From contig CAZAFH010000011.1 of assembly GCA_964484265.1 (NCBI GenBank), forward strand, positions 1 to 64,000: a DNA stretch of 64,000 bases, given 5' to 3'. Position 1 is the stretch's first letter, and each line of letters opens with the position of its first letter. Shown piece after piece: positions 61,415 through 64,000 of the stretch. Position numbers and translations under genes: made by a program. The notes beneath the pieces were generated by a model. That model was not told the origin of the DNA. It made no database searches and saw nothing but the letters and a program-made list of their open reading frames with translations. This DNA comes from SIAQ01 sp964484265 (GTDB lineage Bacteria > Planctomycetota > Planctomycetia > Gemmatales > Gemmataceae).

Positions 61415-62710
61415 ATGAACACCACACCCTCCCAAAAGAAAATCCGCGCCGGCATGATCGGCATGGGCATGATTTTCGACGACACCTACCGTCCCTTCTT
61501 CGAGCACGCACATCGCGAAGGATTGTACCGGCGCGATTTCGGCGTTGTCGATGTCGAATTGAGCGCCGTCGCCAGCCGCACCGGCAGCCGTGCCGAGAAA
61601 TACCGCAAGGAGTCCGCTGGCCGGGTAGCGCCGTTCGTCAGCTTCTCGGGATCGAATGCGACCCAACAGCTGCTCGCGCATGGCGTGGACGTTGTTTGCG
61701 TGGCGACGCCCGACGATCGCCATTTCGAGTCGGCCAAGCTCGCGCTCGAAGCTGGCAAGCACGTGCTCATCGAGAAGCCATCGGTTCTCACGCTGCAAGA
61801 ACTGGACTCACTCGACGCCCTTGCCCGCAAGAACAACGTGCTCGCGAAGATCGTCTACCACAAACTCGGCGATCCCGATCACAAGAAACTTCACACGCAC
61901 TATGCCGACGGCAATCTCAAGCACGTCAACAACGGCTACTGCACGCTGCTCGAACCGAAATCGATCAGCGGCAACCAGTTCGCGGAGTGGATTCAGGGCC
62001 GTAATCCGGGCACGTATGTCGCGGTGCACTACATCAAGCTGATCGACTTCACGTTTGCCGACCACTCGCCATCGTGGCGTCTCGCGCGCGTCACCTGCAA
62101 CGGACAGCGCGGTCTCGTCGGTGCGCCAGGCGGCACGACGTGGGACTCGGTGCAACTGCAAATCACCTACGCCTACGCCGATGGACGCGAGGCGGCGTTC
62201 GACATTCACACCAGCTGGGTCACGCCCGACAACTTCCCGGGCTATGTCGATCAGGAAGTGCAATTCCGCTTCGATAACGGCATCTGGAACGCCCATCAAC
62301 GCAAGCGCGGCGTCGAGGTGACAATCGAAAATCGCACGCCAGGCGAGCTCAAGATCACTCCCAACCATCATTACAATGGGAGTTTTCTGGAACCCTGGGG
62401 CGAACGCTCGCAACGCGGCTATGGCATCGAGATCATCCAGAAGTTTTTCGAGGAAGTCGCGTATGTCGAACACGCCGGCCCCCCTGCTCTACGTGCCGAC
62501 CGTCTCGCGGCGATGCGCGGTTTGACTTACAACGACGTCAACGCCGACCGCAACACCGTCGCCATCGTTCAGGCGATGGAAGCGTTGCTCGCCCGGCAAG
62601 CGGCGGGGTATCCGGCTGGCGTAGTCGAGGTGAACGGCCCGCGCGGCGGTCTCGTGCTCCTGTCGCCAGGCAGCACCGAGGCGACCGTGTTGTACGCGGG
62701 CCGGGTGTAG
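61415..62710 (+). CDS. Gfo/Idh/MocA family oxidoreductase
   Basis: 431 residues from the ATG at 61415. NAD(P)-dependent sugar or cyclitol oxidoreductase family. Seen: Rossmann start IRAGMIGMGMIFDDTYRPFF, VDVVCVATPDDRHFESAKLA, the lysine motif HVLIEKPSVLTLQEL, and catalytic-type IVYHKLGDPDH plus YVAVHYIKLIDF in the C-terminal domain. Slightly longer than average. Substrate unknown; planctomycete members often act in sugar degradation. The aminotransferase gene follows after 115 bp on the same strand. Confidence 0.88.
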   Translation: MNTTPSQKKIRAGMIGMGMIFDDTYRPFFEHAHREGLYRRDFGVVDVELSAVASRTGSRAEKYRKESAGRVAPFVSFSGSNATQQLLAHGVDVVCVATPDDRHFESAKLALEAGKHVLIEKPSVLTLQELDSLDALARKNNVLAKIVYHKLGDPDHKKLHTHYADGNLKHVNNGYCTLLEPKSISGNQFAEWIQGRNPGTYVAVHYIKLIDFTFADHSPSWRLARVTCNGQRGLVGAPGGTTWDSVQLQITYAYADGREAAFDIHTSWVTPDNFPGYVDQEVQFRFDNGIWNAHQRKRGVEVTIENRTPGELKITPNHHYNGSFLEPWGERSQRGYGIEIIQKFFEEVAYVEHAGPPALRADRLAAMRGLTYNDVNADRNTVAIVQAMEALLARQAAGYPAGVVEVNGPRGGLVLLSPGSTEATVLYAGRV

Positions 62711-62712
62711 TC

Positions 62713-62770
62713 TTCCGCTTGTTGTTTAGCGTTCGGATTATCCCACGCGAGCGCTAAACGACAAGCAGAG
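62713..62770. repeat. Inverted repeat with GCTAAACG core
   Basis: TTCCGCTTGTTGTTTAGCG (from 62713) pairs with CGCTAAACGACAAGCAGAG (to 62770) with few mismatches, between the oxidoreductase stop and the aminotransferase start. Confidence 0.7.
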
Positions 62771-62825
62771 GAGTCCAACATCAAATATAAAACAAGTATT
62801 GCATCCCCTACCGGAGCGTATTGCC

Positions 62826-64000
62826 ATGATTGAGTTTATCCATCACAACGACGAACCGACATCAAACGCAGATCGCGATTTGGCGTTGAAGTTCGAGCCT
62901 AAAAGTTTACGAACCTATACACCCACGCAGGCAGTGCTCGCCAAGAGCGCGGGGGTTTATCATTTCACGCCGGAAGGTCGAAAGTTGTTCGACTTTTCGT
63001 CCGGCGTTCTCGTTGCCAATCTTGGGCATAATCCATCCGCTTGGATGGAGAGCTTCACCCGCTACATGGGCTGGACCGGCGACCCGTGGAAGACGTCGAA
63101 GGACTACTTCCCTGCCCTGCCCCTCACCGCGTACAACGCCGTGACGCCCGTGGAAGTGAATGCAAGCAAGCGCCTAGCCGAGCTCTTACAGAGCCGACCG
63201 GGCGGTAATCGATTGCAACAAGTGATGTGGGCAGCGTCTGGTTCCGAGGCGATTCAGAAAGCGCTCTGGGCGGCGCTGGCACGCGATCGTACGCGCGACA
63301 TGCTCATTGCAACTCGCTTCGGCTTTCACGGCAAGAAAGGTCTCGCTGGCGCCGTCACTGGTTCCGAAGTCGATCGCGACCGCGATCCGCGCGTCCGCTT
63401 CATTAGCTTCCCGATGCGCGAATGCATCGACGTGACTATGCGCGACGAATCCTTCGATCCGCAACCGTACGTCCTGGAACTCGAAGCGCTCAAGCACCAG
63501 TTTGGCCGACGATTGACGGCTCTCATCACCGAGCCGTACATCGGCGGCGGCGGGTCATACCATCCCAACAAGCGTTATCTGCAAGCACTGCAGGCATTCT
63601 GCCGGGAGAATGATATCGTCTTCATTCTCGACGAGGTTCAGTCGAATTTTGGCCGCACCGGCGATATGTTCGCGTATGAAACCTACGGACTCGAACCCGA
63701 CATCGTCGTTCTCGGCAAGGGACTGGGCAACGGCATCCCGGTGGCGGCGGCAGTGGCTTCGCCGGCACTGTTTGGCTCGCTCGAGTACGGCGAAGGATCT
63801 GATACCTGGAGCGCCAACCCCGTGTGCTGTGCCGCGGTACTTGCGACGCTTGACGAATTCGCACGCGGCGATGTTTTGGCGTCAGCGCGAAGATCGTCCG
63901 CGGTCATCGAACGCGGACTCGTCAGGCTGAAGGATCTGCCTTTCGTCGCCCACGTTCGCGGTGAAAAAGGCGGCATGGTTTGGGGTGTCGAAATGCGCGA
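62826..64000 (+). CDS. Class III PLP-dependent aminotransferase, 3' end beyond window
   Basis: Open from the ATG at 62826 (GGAG about eleven bases upstream) to the window edge, 391 codons, incomplete. Seen: LFDFSSGVLVANLGHNPSAW, QVMWAASGSEAIQKALWAAL, FGFHGKKGLAGAVTGSEVDR, EPYIGGGGSYHPNKRYLQAL, cofactor Asp in FILDEVQSNFGRTGDMFAYE, and the PLP lysine in VVLGKGLGNGIPVAAAV near residue 298. A class III (omega-amino acid type) aminotransferase distinct from the one at 29367. With mmsA nearby it could feed semialdehydes such as that from beta-alanine or 3-aminoisobutyrate; this is inference. Confidence 0.87.
   Translation, partial: MIEFIHHNDEPTSNADRDLALKFEPKSLRTYTPTQAVLAKSAGVYHFTPEGRKLFDFSSGVLVANLGHNPSAWMESFTRYMGWTGDPWKTSKDYFPALPLTAYNAVTPVEVNASKRLAELLQSRPGGNRLQQVMWAASGSEAIQKALWAALARDRTRDMLIATRFGFHGKKGLAGAVTGSEVDRDRDPRVRFISFPMRECIDVTMRDESFDPQPYVLELEALKHQFGRRLTALITEPYIGGGGSYHPNKRYLQALQAFCRENDIVFILDEVQSNFGRTGDMFAYETYGLEPDIVVLGKGLGNGIPVAAAVASPALFGSLEYGEGSDTWSANPVCCAAVLATLDEFARGDVLASARRSSAVIERGLVRLKDLPFVAHVRGEKGGMVWGVEMR

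Overview
The window reads as a chromosomal segment of a Planctomycetota bacterium. The evidence is protein content: two DUF1501 proteins with twin-arginine signals, a DUF1549/DUF1553 protein with an N-terminal CxxCH cytochrome domain, two DUF1559 prepilin-like proteins each paired with a small lipoprotein, a DUF1080 protein, a protein kinase fused to a formylglycine-generating-enzyme-like domain, and a DUF5690 transporter. The DNA is GC-rich except for a few islands. A member of the Planctomycetia, perhaps close to Gemmatales, is plausible, but that rank is inference. I see no rRNA, tRNA, CRISPR array, complete insertion sequence or replication origin.

Layout. 0-8.5 kb (minus strand): secreted degradation-type cluster (DUF1549/1553, DUF1501, enolase-superfamily dehydratase, DUF1501), a small lipoprotein and a DUF1559 gene whose 5' end is interrupted by a palindromic element. 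8.6-11.8 kb (minus): BON-like small protein, acetyltransferase, and a translationally coupled pair made of an SMC/ABC-type ATPase and a TOPRIM-like DUF4276 protein in lower-GC DNA, a defence-system candidate. 11.9-18.2 kb (minus): PurS-PurL fusion, prephenate dehydrogenase and three zinc-ribbon membrane proteins. 18.3-22.6 kb (minus): CcsA- and ResB-type cytochrome c maturation proteins with a lipoprotein. 22.9-28.4 kb (plus): nitrilase-family hydrolase, methyltransferase, DUF1559 plus lipoprotein, MscS-type channel. 28.5-30.7 kb (minus): DUF4058 protein and a class III aminotransferase.

31-41 kb (plus): diheme glucose/sorbosone-dehydrogenase-like protein, duplicated-domain protein plus retropepsin-like protease, DUF1080 protein, a frameshifted DUF4058 gene, kinase-FGE fusion, and an ECF sigma factor with a membrane anti-sigma-like protein carrying a DUF1559-like outer domain. 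41.3-47.4 kb: beta-propeller protein, Uma2 remnant, secreted protein, a double ModA-like binding protein with a ModB permease but no ATPase gene, and a stand-alone receiver. 47.4-52.9 kb (plus): phosphoesterase followed by a phosphonate-catabolism-type cluster (DUF5690 transporter, zinc alcohol dehydrogenase, FAD oxidoreductase, phosphonatase-like HAD hydrolase). 52.9-64 kb: aspartate kinase, aldo/keto reductase, zinc-ribbon protein, DUF2135-like exported protein, methylmalonate-semialdehyde dehydrogenase, secreted protein, second kinase, Gfo/Idh/MocA oxidoreductase and a class III aminotransferase running off the end.

The most unusual large-scale feature is the density of palindromic interspersed repeats of several families. 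They sit mostly between genes, but two lie in frame inside purL and one breaks the start of a DUF1559 gene. Two larger elements (30.7-31.0 and 41.0-41.3 kb) are nested inverted repeats that share the same outer arms but have different inner arms.
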